From Thelonectria olida (Eukaryota; Ascomycota; Sordariomycetes; Hypocreales; Nectriaceae), in the NCBI GenBank assembly GCA_020736575.1, contig JAGPYM010000012.1, positions 310,001-374,000 on the forward strand: a stretch of 64,000 bases of DNA. Direction: 5' to 3'. Shown here piece after piece: positions 21,440-32,419 of the stretch (position 1 is the stretch's first letter; each line of letters opens with the position of its first letter). The notes beneath the pieces were generated by a model. That model searched no databases. It was not told where the DNA came from and saw nothing but the letters and a program-made list of their open reading frames with translations. The translations under genes and the position numbers were made by a program.

Positions 21440-23234
21440 ATGCTGTCTCTTGTTGCGTTTCTGCTTTTGACAACTCAACTCGGTGTTGGTGTTGTTGTCT
21501 CTGCAGCCCAACCGAAAGCCAACTGCAAATGCTTTCCCGGGGATGCATGCTGGCCCTCTCGAAAGGAATGGGCGCACCTCAATTCAACTGTTGGCGGTCG
21601 ATTGATCGCTACGGTACCATTGGGAGCTGCATGTCACGATCCTGTGTATAACGCAGCTGAGTGTGCCGCGCTTCAAGATCAATGGCAGGCTCCAACAATT
21701 CAGTGAGTCCACCCACCAATTCCACCTCTTCTCTTGTTAGTATAACATCAATTGGCTATATACTAATCCTCCGTCTAGTATGCAGTCGTCTTCGTCTGTG
21801 ATGGCTCCATTGTTCGCGAATCAGAGTTGCGATCCTTTCCAACCGCGAGGAACGTCGTGCGCCCTGGGCAACTATGTCAGATACGCCGTCAATGCCTCTC
21901 GCACCTCTGATATAATTGCAGCGGTCAAGTTTGCCGAGCAGAAAAACATCCGTTTCGTCATTCGCAACACTGGGCATGATTACCTCGGCCGGTCCACCGG
22001 GGCGGGTGCGCTGTCAGTCTGGACGCATCACCTTAAAGACACCAAAGTTATCAACTGGAAAGACTCATCGTACGCTGGCAAGGCTCTCAAGGTCGGAGCA
22101 GGTGTGCAAGGATTTGAGGCTCTGGAGGTTGCTCATGCAGCTGGCCTCATTGTTGTCACCGGAGAATGTCCTACGGTCGGTCTCGCTGGAGGCTACACTC
22201 AAGGCGGAGGCCATTCTGCGCTGAGCACCGTGTTTGGCCTTGCAGCAGACAACACTCTCGAATTTGAGGTCGTCACACCTACGGGGAAACTATTGAAGGC
22301 ATCGAAGACCAAGAACCGTGACCTTTACTGGGCACTGAGCGGTGGCGGCGCCGGCAACTATGGCATTGTCACTTCAATGACAGTTCGCGCGCATCCCGAC
22401 AGCACCGTGAGCGGCGCAAGCTTCCTCCTCAGTCCTTCCAAGAGCAATCCAGAGCAGATCTACGACATTATCGATGCCTTTCATGCTGCACTCCCAGATA
22501 TTGTCGATGCAGGCGTCATGATCATCTACTTCTTCTCCGATACCTATCTCTCAGTCCCCGCGACGACAGCATACGGCAAGACCAAGGCCGAAGTCGAAGA
22601 AATCCTCAAGCCCCTAGCAAAAGCGCTGGCTGCCATGAACGTCGCCTTCAACCCGACATATACCGAATATTCGAGCTACTACGATCACTACGAGCACTAT
22701 TGGGGCCCTTTCCCTGCAGGCAATATTCCCGTGGGTACTCAACTCTTCGGCGGACGTCTTCTGCCTCGCTCCCGACTCGCCAGCTTTGGCCCAGCGGCTC
22801 GCAAAATCGCCGAGATGGGCGTGACCTTCATCGGAGTCGGCCTCGACGTGTCCAAGTTCGGCCGCAAAGACGCCAACGCTGTGCTCCCCCAATGGCGCAG
22901 CTCAATCGTCCAGGTCTCGCTGACGCTGCCGTGGGACTTCCAGGCGCCCTGGGCAGAAATGGTCGCGCAGCAAGACAGGATGACGAACGAGGTGCAGCCG
23001 GTGATTGAGGCGGCGACGCCTGGTGCGGGCGCGTACATGAACGAGGCCGACTTTCAGCAGCAGGACTGGCAGAAGACCTTCTTTGGGGCAAACTATGGGA
23101 AGCTTCTCAAGATCAAGCGCAAGTTTGATCCTGAAGGATTGCTGTATGCGACGGCTGCTGTGGGAAGTGAGGCGTGGGTAGTCGAAGAGAATGGACGCAT
23201 GTGTAGAGCAGCAAAGGCTTACTCGAGCCTGTGA
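21440..23234 (+). CDS. Secreted berberine-bridge-type FAD oxidoreductase
   Basis: Two exons (21440-21702, 21779-23234; 76-nt intron) encode 572 residues. An N-terminal signal peptide (LSLVAFLLLTTQLGVGVVVS) precedes a Cys-containing N-terminal region. The FAD_binding_4 (PCMH) fold has RNTGHDYLGRSTGAG, with His154 as the likely 8-alpha-histidyl FAD link, and GECPTVGLAGGYTQGGGHS, where Cys218 sits at the 6-S-cysteinyl position. Both residues present indicate bicovalent FAD, as in berberine-bridge enzymes and gluco-oligosaccharide oxidases. The C-terminal BBE domain ends near FGANYGKLLKIKRKFDPEG, the usual FAD-contacting motif. Expected to be exported and to oxidise a sugar, alcohol or secondary metabolite with O2. 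Adjacent to the hydrolase and DUF4267 genes on the same strand. Confidence 0.93.
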
Positions 23235-23444
23235 CATAGTCGAAACTCCGGGTTAGCGGACTTCGTTAGCACGTGTTTGTAGGATTCAGCGCTATACTGC
23301 ATGGTGTTGCGCGATGGCTGGGAATAATCTCATCTGCTTACGTCTCGTCAAACCTGCCAAATACTCGAAATCATTGCTCTCCACGCATCTTCCAGACCTC
23401 AATTACGTTTCATCCTTGATCAACTTGTCTTAAATAATACCAAT

Positions 23445-23852
23445 ATGACGACCTTTTCACCATACCCTGCTTACGTCCTGGGCGCAGCCTGCTTCGGGCG
23501 CGGCATCATGGCAATTCTGTCACCACGAAACGAATACGGGCATGTTGGCCTACCACTCGAATCGCAGGCCGCTTCTACCTCTCCGACGAGTTCCAGCAAT
23601 AGCGCCGTATCATCGCTCATGTACTTCAAGGGCATTCGTGAGCTTAGCTACGGTGCGGCAATGATTGCGCTCCAACAGCAGGGCCACCAGGATGCCCTCA
23701 CGACGTTTGCGGCTATTTTGTCGCTCGTGAGAATTGGCGATGGACTGGTCGTCTGGTTCAACGGGGGAGAGGCGCTCAGATATAAAGCATTGGGTCATTG
23801 GATTACTGGCGTTGGCTTTGTCGGATGGGTGGCCTGGAGATGGAGGTTTTAA
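23445..23852 (+). CDS. DUF4267 membrane protein
   Basis: A single exon of 135 residues with about four hydrophobic segments: FSPYPAYVLGAACFGRGIMA, the GIRELSYGAAMIAL stretch, TTFAAILSLVRIGDGLVVW and WITGVGFVGWVAWRW. The RG/RD spacing (FGRGI, KGIRELSYG, RIGDG) is that of the small DUF4267 family common in filamentous fungi, often near secondary-metabolism genes. The function is unknown. It follows the FAD oxidase by 210 bp in the same direction, so it may belong to the same local group. Confidence 0.8.
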   Translation: MTTFSPYPAYVLGAACFGRGIMAILSPRNEYGHVGLPLESQAASTSPTSSSNSAVSSLMYFKGIRELSYGAAMIALQQQGHQDALTTFAAILSLVRIGDGLVVWFNGGEALRYKALGHWITGVGFVGWVAWRWRF

Positions 23853-24063
23853 GGCAGAGCTGCTCATGACAGATGGATGATGCGCAAAGACGCCAATCAC
23901 CTACCATTATACACGATATAATAGGATCGGTCCAATTCAAGATCATTACATATTTCTGCAATGGCGGCTCTTGCATTTCTTTCATAAAGCATGAATAAAA
24001 AGAAACAGCCTCAGTCAAAAGAATAATGCAAAGACTTCTTTCACGTAAAATCTGTGCATGTGT

Positions 24064-24760
24064 TCACCGTGGACTCCCCCAATCTTGAATCATCCCGCTG
24101 ATAACCATACCTACGTCCAGAGACTTGCGACCGGGGCGAATGAATGCAGTGCCACCTGGAATAACTCCCAGCGCTACGTCCCGGGAACGGACCGACAGGT
24201 CACTTGCATGTAGATCGATGTCAACGGCCATCAAGTTCTTGATCTGTCTTCTGGAGTGCGCGTTCTAGAAGACCAGCAAGCCGCTAGAAGCGACGGATGA
24301 CGGCACTTTGACAACACGGGACCTCCTTTCAAGCCACAAACCGATGGAATGCCAACGACATTATTGGGGGCGGGAAGTACTTTCTACTGGGCTTCTCGAA
24401 GTGAGGCGAAAGCAAGAGCTCTGCTACGGCACAGATGTGGTTTATGCCGGTCTAAGGGCCCAGAACTCGCACCTGAATGCACGCCGCCTGCATGCTCGCA
24501 TAGAAACGGCCGCCATTGGTGCCCTCTTCTTCAGCGGGTGTTGGTCGAAACTGTGCTCTAAAGTGCAAATCGTTGACAAGTATACCAAGGTTGTGCATTG
24601 GGCGAACCTGAGGCTTCAGCCGAAGTTGGTGAGGCGTCGACGTTGCAAGAGGTGGTCAATTGTTCCAGTCCGCAGCGGGAGACGCTCCATCCGCTAGAAA
24701 AGTGTCGATTTCTCGAACAATCCCCTTATCTCCAGCCTTGATCGCCTTGCTCTTCAGGCC
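24064..24760 (-). pseudogene. Possible degraded gene of unknown family
   Basis: Several protein-like segments follow one another on the minus strand but in frames separated by stops. They are IKAGDKGIVREIDTFLADGA (about 24740-24680), then GTNGGRFYASMQAACIQ with an in-frame TAG shortly after, then TGINHICAVAELLLSP, and finally DVALGVIPGGTAFIRPGRKS ending in a TGA at 24066-24064. I cannot join them with good introns and do not recognise the family, so this may be a relic or may be chance. Confidence 0.25.
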
Positions 24761-25420
24761 CTAGTCGCGATGCAGTCAGCATGCAAGGCGGGATTGTGCA
24801 ACCATCAGCATTAGGCAACCGAATTAATGCCACAGCTGAGAGCACCGCCGCCAAGGCAATGAATGGCCTCTTGGACAGCACCGCCCGTTGATTGGGACGC
24901 ACACGACTAAGGCCTTGCCCCCGGCTTGAAGCTGAGGGCAGCAAGTAATCTCCCTACCGCCATTGGCCGCGGATCGTCGCAGCGGCATCCGATTCACCGA
25001 TCCCACGTCTCTTATCAGCCTCTCCAGCCGGGCGTGGCCTGATGTTGATCATGTGCGCCTCCCAGGGGCAACCCTACCTCGCCTCTCACAACGGGAATGG
25101 TCCCACGAAGACGGCAGCAAATCAGCCTCGAACAAGCTGCATTTCCCCGCAGTTCTGCCCAAGGGCTGGTGAAGGAAAAACGAGTCTCCCGTCCTCTCTC
25201 CTTCAGCTCAGCTCGAGGGCAAAACTTGAGTCATTTACCTACAGACGCGCTCGCCCTTGATAACTACCGCGCAGGTTCCTGTCGGTATTCAAATGCCACC
25301 TCGCCGGTCTCCATTGTTTTACTACGTCACTTGGCCCGCTGTCCGCTGAAGCCCGTCACCGCCAACACTTCTCATGATGCGACCGTCTTCTCGCGACGGT
25401 TCATCCTCTCATCTTCGGCG
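24761..25420. other. Intergenic, leader of Pth11-like gene
   Basis: Upstream region of the gene at 25421. Open frames here lack starts or motifs; I see nothing else. Confidence 0.45.
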
Positions 25421-26759
25421 ATGAAGAGCCACACGCTCGATGCCTACGTCGCAATTGGCATCACCTTGTTCTTTGCCACCGTCGCCCTGATCCTGCGACT
25501 GATCTCGCGGCGCATGACCAAGTTTGGCTACGGCTACGAGGATTGCCTGGCCGTACTTGCTTGGGCACGGCTTCCCTTCCTCTCCCACCTCTGTGTGACT
25601 GCGAGGACATTGTTCTAATCTAGATAGCTGTATAGGTCTTTGCAGTTGGATACTCCACAGTGAACTTGATATGTACGTCCCGTCCGAGCTGTGATCGTCT
25701 TGTCTAAGTCTGCTAACCGCCGTCGCCCGCCAGGGACCGTCGACTACGGGCTCGGTCGCAAGATCGCCGACCGCCCAGCGAACCTGACGCCAGATGAAGT
25801 TGTCGAAATGTCCTGGCTGGTTCTGTTCGCATCCGAATTCATCTACGCACTGTCCATCGCCTTCTCCCAGTTCACCATCTTGACCTTCTACTGGCGAATA
25901 TTCAAGCACTCGAGCATCCGAATCCCGATCCAAATAATGCTGGGCGCGTCCATCGCCTGGTTGTTCGTGCGCCTCGGCATGACGATATTTCAGTGCATGC
26001 CCATCAAGGCCTTCTGGGAGGCCGAGCTGAAAGAAACGAAGTGCGGCCTCAACGAAGCGTCCTTCTTCTTCGGAACCGTCTTGACGCACGTCGTACTCGA
26101 TCTGTTGATCCTCATCCTTCCGGCCGTACAGATCATGAGGATGCGTCTACAATTCGGCCTAAAACTCGGTGTCGCTGCTCTTTTTATGAGCGGCATCTTG
26201 TAAGCCAGCTCCCTCCAAGTGAAGTTGTCGCCCGCCCATTCTAAATCGTCTCCAGGACTTGCATGGCATCTATCTTTGTTTTGATAGAGTCGGTGACATT
26301 CAACACCGAGACGACCGAAATGCCCTACGACATGGCATTAAACATGATCTGGGCTGTAGTCGAAGTGAATCTCGCAGTCGTTTCTGGTAAGGCCCCTCCA
26401 TCGGAAACCTCCGTGTGTTGGGCCCCTGACTAACGACCGTTGAAGCGTCATTACCGTTACTTCGTCCCATATTCCGCAAGGTTGTTCCAGTGTCATTTCT
26501 CACCTCCAAATCCAAAAGTTATCCTGTCAGTCATTTCAGCGACGTGAGACCGGTTGAGCGTATCAGGAATGCTGCGAGAACATCACAAGCAGATGGGGGA
26601 AGCTCGACGCGTGAACTAGCTGATGCAGAGCGCGAGTCTCAAGACCTCGAGGCGGGTACAAGCGATGATTCCTACGAGTTGCGGACCGTCGTTTCGAGTC
26701 CTTGGCGTACATCTCCACCGTCGGAGATCAGCCGTGATGGAGACGGTATCAATGTTTAA
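25421..26759 (+). CDS. Pth11/rhodopsin-type fungal integral membrane protein
   Basis: Five exons (25421-25564, 25636-25672, 25734-26199, 26256-26386, 26446-26759) encode 363 residues. Helix 1 is DAYVAIGITLFFATVALILR, followed by the family motif RLISRRMTKFGYGYEDCLAVLAW. Then come VFAVGYSTVN, TVDYGLGRKI, the central FAIA-type segment YALSIAFSQFTILTFYWRIF, the CMPIKAFWE loop and helices up to MALNMIWAVVEVNLAVVSA. This is the DUF/rhodopsin domain of Pth11-related receptors, here without a CFEM domain. The tail of about 100 residues is Ser/Asp-rich and cytosolic. Homology fits best if the first intron is GC-AG (25565-25635, donor GCACGG); a GT donor at 25552 would remove the conserved LAW. Ligand unknown. 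Confidence 0.82.
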
Positions 26760-27543
26760 GTGAGACGACTATAAACGTGGAACGGGTTGATATTAAGAAA
26801 TAAAGCGCGGAATGTTGATGGATTGCTAAATCCTTTTACCATTTTACCGAAACCTTCCTTCATCTAGACTTCTGGAGAGTTGGATAGATCTCATCGAACC
26901 GATGTACGAAGCACGAACACTAACCACCGCCATATAGAAGCCGGGGCTCGGCTAATGGTCTAGAATATCACAGCATGCAGTGCAGAAGGATGGCCGGCAT
27001 TATTCAGTCATTGGCGCCGAAATACGGAGATACAAAAAGAGCTACCAGAATAATACCAATAACGCACACACTGCAAGCATTCTGGCAGGCCGTGCCGTAC
27101 CTTAGAGACAGGCAATCACATCGCCGCAGTCAGTAACGAGTCGATTAAGTTTACATAATGTAGATGGATGTGTTCTCCGAATTCGCAACGACTACGTGAT
27201 TGGCATTCTCACGGCCATAGCGCACCGTGCCAGGAAACAAGGAAGTGAGACGCAGCACATTGCCCTCCGACAATGACAGCGATGATGTTACCATTGGTCG
27301 TGCAGGTGCCGACCGAGTTTCCGGAGGGAAAGTAAACATAACTTCATTTGCTCATATTGGCCCTGAATACTTCTTATGAACGAGATACCTATTATACAAA
27401 ACCCAGGAACATCTCTACCTAAGTCTCTTTCAAATGCAACATTACGCCAACAGTCCTACACATGTCCCTTCAACCTTCCAAACTCCCAGATAAGCCCGCT
27501 TCCCGTGTAACCATTCCCAACTCAAACTGAAGCCTCAACCTCG
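26760..27543. other. Convergent intergenic region
   Basis: Between convergent genes. Short minus ORFs near 27151-27339 have no support. No gene seen. Confidence 0.5.
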
Positions 27544-28572
27544 CTACCTCCCCCACGTCATAACCTTGTTGTACTTCTTCGTCCGTTGCACCACGCCATT
27601 AATTACAAGTTGCTGTTCTTCAAGATCGAAACACCCGTCCGTCGTGTCATTATCGCAGATGGGCCATAACGTCTTATCCGACATTCTGCAAAACTGCCCA
27701 TCGGCAAGGTTGACAAAGTCAGGGCCAGCAGAGTTCTCGCTCTCGCACAGTTCCGCTGTCACGTGTTCCGTGCTGTTATCCATGACAAGCTGCTCCACGA
27801 AGCGGGCGTTCATGGACATTGTTTGGTTGCGAGCATTCAGGTGACGTCGTGGGAACGTCGGCCCCTTGGTCGGGCCGTAAGACTGCGCAGTGTCGGACCT
27901 CTTGTTGTTGTCTTCGTCTCGCTTGTTGAGGACCCAGTATGTAATGTCGTTGGGGTCCTTGTCGGTTCGAATCTTGAAGGGAGGTCCGGCGTTGCAGAAG
28001 TAGTTGATGTCTTTGCCTTCTGGCAGCACGCCCGGTTGCTCAGTCACCCATTCGGGGAAGTGCAGCTGGAAACCTGTCTGAGGCTGGTCCCCATTCTTGT
28101 CGATCCACATGCATTTTGGCTGGGCCTGCGTTCCTGAGACGTAGAGGTGGGAATAGTACCAGGTGGCGCCGCACTGCTGGCCCCAGTCACCAACCCAGCC
28201 ATATTCGTTGCCGTCTGGCCAAGTGATGGTGACATATGCGACGCAGATAGCATCGGTGTTGGCAGAAAGAAGAGCATAGGTGGCTTGCTGGCCATTGTCG
28301 CTATCGTGGGGGACTTCAACAACGCCTCCTGAGCCAGACTTGACCTTGCCAGGGTCGACCGTCATACCAAGGAAGTCTCCACCCTCGTTGAAGAGGCGAA
28401 CGTCGGGGAGGTCACCACCGGCATTGGTGAGACCACCGTCGTAGTCAAGGCCAACACCGACTTTGAGTATGGACTTGGCCGTCTCGGGCGATTCAAAGTT
28501 GTCCATGCCAAACTGGACGATACCGAGGAGAGTGCCAATGACGCCAAGGACTTCGACTACGCCAGTTGCCAT
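27544..28572 (-). CDS. Unrecognised fungal protein, 342 aa
   Basis: One uninterrupted frame of 342 residues from the ATG at 28572. An in-frame extension upstream to 28695 is strongly hydrophobic but begins inside the probable leader, because TATA-like elements lie near 28600 and 28790. The N-terminus MATGVVEVLGVIGTLLGIVQ is a hydrophobic helix. It is followed by a beta-rich region with VGVGLDYDGGLTNAGGDLPD, DAICVAYVTITWPDG and WVGDWGQQCGATWYYS, suggesting a lectin-like or beta-sandwich fold (inference). A basic linker (RTDKDPNDITYWVLNKRDED) is followed by a Cys-containing C-terminal third. I do not recognise a named family. The hydrophobic N-terminus could direct secretion or membrane insertion but is not a classic signal peptide because the charged n-region is missing. 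Confidence 0.75.
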   Translation of the reverse strand: MATGVVEVLGVIGTLLGIVQFGMDNFESPETAKSILKVGVGLDYDGGLTNAGGDLPDVRLFNEGGDFLGMTVDPGKVKSGSGGVVEVPHDSDNGQQATYALLSANTDAICVAYVTITWPDGNEYGWVGDWGQQCGATWYYSHLYVSGTQAQPKCMWIDKNGDQPQTGFQLHFPEWVTEQPGVLPEGKDINYFCNAGPPFKIRTDKDPNDITYWVLNKRDEDNNKRSDTAQSYGPTKGPTFPRRHLNARNQTMSMNARFVEQLVMDNSTEHVTAELCESENSAGPDFVNLADGQFCRMSDKTLWPICDNDTTDGCFDLEEQQLVINGVVQRTKKYNKVMTWGR

Positions 28573-30084
28573 GATGAATGAATGAGATGACAAAAAGTCG
28601 AAATATATAAAGTAAATGAGTGGAAGCTTTAGTGGCGGTGGTAATAGTGGCAATAGTGGTAGAATGGTAGACAAGAAGTGAAATAGACTGATCAAAGCCT
28701 AGTACAGAAGAGAGATTGAGAAGTGCTGTAAGCAACTGCGCTGTTTGGTCATGGAAGTGATCATTTTCTCCTGTCTCGCCACAGTCCTCTTTATACAGCT
28801 ACGAACCACGTAACCGCTTCGCAGAATCTCCAAGAAAACTCCCAATCCAAGTCTCCAGTTGAGTTCCGGTTGTTGGCTCAAGAATATTTGAAATTATCAG
28901 GGAATCTAGGGGCATGCTGGTCTCGGATTATGCAGCCGTCTCGAGTCGCCAAGTGAAGCCATAATTAACTCCCAAGTACACTGGACGACCCCAAGTATCT
29001 CGACTGTCTCCGTGGTATCCTCACGGCCTGGACAGTGGATCCTTGGACTGCAATCTTTCCCAGAAGGGCGCAAAAACAAGGACTTTGGGCAGTCAGATAT
29101 GCAGCTTGACACTATTCCGGCCGAATCACGAGGAGTTTCCAAGGATAGCCGTGTCAGATATTGGTCAAAAAGCTGGCGGGCGGTAGCAACACCAATCGAG
29201 AGAGTCAGTGGTGTGGAAAGCGAGCTCACCGCCTCGGCTGGACAGATGTTTAGCATGACGCCGGGTCGGGGCGTAGAGGCAATCTTGGGATGTATCTCAT
29301 GTCCAGTTGCCACGTCAGAGTTCGGTAATGCACTGGAGGTTGAAGACAGCTTATAAGAGGTCAATATCCGCAGGGCTGACCGAGTCTAAGGACGATACGG
29401 CGTAGTGCATGTCGGATCCGAACTGTCGGGGTATACGAGCTCGTTTTGTTGGCGCTTATCCTTGTATTCTCAGCTGTCAACAATGCCATGCGGCCAGACG
29501 GCCTGTCTCCTCACTTGGGCTTGGAGTTTGTGGAGGCATCTCGTAGGTTACCGGTTATATGGGTGGGCGCTTAAAACAAGACACCCGATGACAGCTCCCA
29601 AGCCCAAATGGGCAGCCTGACGGGGCAGCTCAAGCGAGGGCGCGTAGCGAAACACGTCCCCAGTCCAAGACCCATTGTCCATCGCTCTTTTAGCATCTTT
29701 CGGCGGTTGCAACCAACAGACAAGCATAAAACATGCTTAATCGGCCTATCATGGCCTTCAAAAGAGTCAATGCCCCGTACGGCCTCAAGGAATGGCCTGT
29801 TTAGCTCTTCTTGGCACGTGGTGTTCCTGCTGAGAGCCTGTTCCCTTTTCATGTTGCCTGTCTCCATTCGCCTGATACTTCTCCCCTCATCCTCCCACCT
29901 TTCTCGTCTTGGTCGACTCGCTTCGCATACTTGGACCTCATAGCATTTCATCTTTTCTAAGTCTTTTCTCTGCATCTTTAGCATCGTTTGTTGTATCATC
30001 AGCGGTTTTTTTCTTTTTTTCCACACTTCTCTATTTTCCTTGTCGTCACTTTTCCTTCTCTATATCCCTGCTCTCACTTTCACC
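28573..30084. other. Divergent intergenic region, 1.5 kb
   Basis: Promoters of the minus-strand unknown gene and the plus-strand surface protein. TATA-like elements lie near 28600 and 28787 for the former. The last 250 bases before 30085 are strongly pyrimidine-rich (TTTCTC tracts), typical of leaders of well-expressed fungal genes. ORFs of up to 152 codons here lack features of real proteins. Confidence 0.5.
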
Positions 30085-31191
30085 ATGTTTCTTCAACAAC
30101 GAACCCTTCTCTCAGTCGCGGTTGCCCAGGCCTTGATGGCCCAGGGCTCCGTCGCTCAGACTTTCAACGAGACTATCGTCGGTTGCGCAGAGGTGGATTG
30201 CCCAACCGCCTCTGGGTCAACAGCCGCGGAGTGCAAACTCGACGACAAGACCTTCTCCATGATTGGTCTCGCCAAGATTGACACCAATGAGACAGCTCTG
30301 GAAGGACTCTCCTGGGTTGAAGGCGTTGCTGTCTCAGACTCCGACGGTGGCAACCGCACCTTTGACAAGAGCTTCTATCTTGGCACGCCGTCCAATTTCA
30401 GTCTGGATGGCACAGGTGCTTGCGCTCTCTTCTTCACACATGTCAGCGATCGTGTCATGTTTGGTGAAAAGAGCGACGATGTGTCAACCACGCAAGGCAC
30501 ATGCGCAGAAGCCTTGTCCGATGATTGCGTGGAGGCCCTGATTTCGCATGCCGAAGGCTTTAATGTGACAGGCGACTCAACAAATGAAGACACTTGCAAG
30601 AAACTGCAGAAGGATTTTGAGGATAATTTTGACAAGGCGTGCGGTTCCTTTGCTGATGGGAAGACGTGGGTTAACCTGAAGTACACCAGTAAGTCTATTG
30701 CCCAGGATTGGTTTGAGACACCGACCTTTTCTGACTTTACTCGCAGCTCTTTCTGGATCCGGAGGCGTAGAGCCCATTTCCGCTGAGAACAAGACTTCCT
30801 CGGAGTGTTGGCCGATTGTTCCCAAGGCGGACAATCTGTCATTTGTGAGGTCCATCGAAACAACGGTAAGAATATTCCAAAACAAATCGCATCCCATGAA
30901 TGACAGGAAATAGCTGACCAATTAAAGGGTGACTACCTCGCCGATACTCTGTCAGAGGAGTACTATGGCATCACCCCAATTCTCACCTTCTTTTTCCCTG
31001 GGGACTCTAAGCTCGTCTCCAAGACGACAGCCCAGTTGACGTGCATGAAGACTATCGGCACGAGCGATGGAACTAATTCGACCCAAAGCGATGGTAGTAA
31101 AGATCAAAACAACGGTAGCGGAAGTTTGGCTCAGGGTGGCCATGCGGTGATGGGCCTCGTTATTGCCATGGCGGTGTTTCTCTTGGTTTAA
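30085..31191 (+). CDS. Secreted, probably GPI-anchored surface protein
   Basis: Three exons (30085-30688, 30747-30865, 30928-31191; introns of 58 and 62 nt) encode 328 residues. A signal peptide (FLQQRTLLSVAVAQALMAQG) is followed by a Cys-rich ectodomain starting ETIVGCAEVDCPTASG, with many Asn-X-Ser/Thr sites (for example FNETI, GNRTFD, SNFSL, ENKTSS). The C-terminus has a Ser/Gly/Asn-rich spacer (DGSKDQNNGSGS) and a terminal hydrophobic segment (VMGLVIAMAVFLLV), the arrangement expected for GPI attachment. It should be located on the outer plasma membrane or cell wall. I see no catalytic motif and recognise no named domain beyond a general fungal family of such surface proteins. The pyrimidine-rich leader suggests good expression. 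Confidence 0.85.
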
Positions 31192-32419
31192 TTTTTCCCC
31201 CTGATGTTCTTCGCATAGAATTAGCCCAAGGGTTTGTATTATCACTTGTTCTCGACCAGATTTCAACTTGACGAGAAGAGCATAAGACTCCTTTGTTCTT
31301 TCGGGTGCAATGTATAATTCGTGTGTGGCTGCAAGTCCTCAGCAGTGAGGTTTAACTCAACTCGGTTCTGTTCAGACGCGCATGAACAACCGCAACCAGG
31401 AGCAAGCAACATACCTAGGGCGGGCAGGTGGCTTATTAAGAAAGGAATATTTCCCCATGATCAAATCTGCGAAATCTACGAATTCTTCGATCTTATCTTG
31501 AAAGGTGGCCCACTCTTCACAATATCCAGCCCACCAGATTCTGTCTTTGATTTTTGGTGTGGAACCTCGCTAAAATACGCCCGACTGTAAGGCGCAATTG
31601 ACACATGACAAGCTTGAAGTTGACAATGCCGATTAAATGAACAAGCAGATGAGTATGGCTCAATTGACATATATTAAGCAGTTCGGACTCTTGCAGACCT
31701 GACTCAACACCTTACAGGCTCTCATATGGCCCTTGTGCTGAAATCGAGACGTTTCCAGCCATGTTATTAATTTATCAACGTGCGACCTTCTTGTTCCTTG
31801 GATTCAAAAACTCGTTTCGACATGCAGCCCTTCCATGCTACTCGGTAAGCACCGAAAGTGTTGCTATGAATGCAATTGAACTGGCTTATATCACCCTTCT
31901 CCTTGGGGATGACTGAATCGTGTTAGTATAGGACATTTGCCAATAGACTTCTCTTGCCAGAGCTATATCATCTTCCAGACCATTTCATCGAACATTCAGT
32001 CTCCAACACCCCCTCGCTTTGTGACTGCCTCTATACCTGCCAACCCTCCACATGTACTCTCAAAACTTGACGATTTGCTTCCAGACTACTTGCAATTGCG
32101 CATCCAACAACAACCAACCTCGAGTACCGTGTGGCTGTTGGTGCTACACACACGTTGGAAGCTAGCTAATCAAGCCGGACCATCAAGATGACACGAGGCG
32201 CGGCCCACAGGCCAAGATATATAAAGGCCTGACTCGCCCAGAATCACGCGGGGGTCACAAGGACTATTCCCGAACCGAAGCGCGGGGGTGCCATTTTCCA
32301 TTCGCCACTCCTTGGGGTCTGCAGACAAAGACAGATGCAACATCGAATCGTGTGCATTGAGACACGCTTGATAGTCTATTAGACAAGACACGAAGCAATT
32401 GGCCATTGGTCCGGGTAAA
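31192..32419. other. Intergenic, promoter of homeobox/C2H2 gene
   Basis: About 1.2 kb without a supported gene. A TATATAAAGG element at about 32217-32226 lies some 195 bp before the start codon at 32420 and is a plausible TATA box. Confidence 0.5.

Noticed and set aside
28573..28695. Hydrophobic N-terminal extension of the 342-aa unknown protein
   Set aside because: It begins within the likely leader near TATA-like elements and is a run of Leu/Pro from pyrimidine tracts; the ATG at 28572 is preferred.
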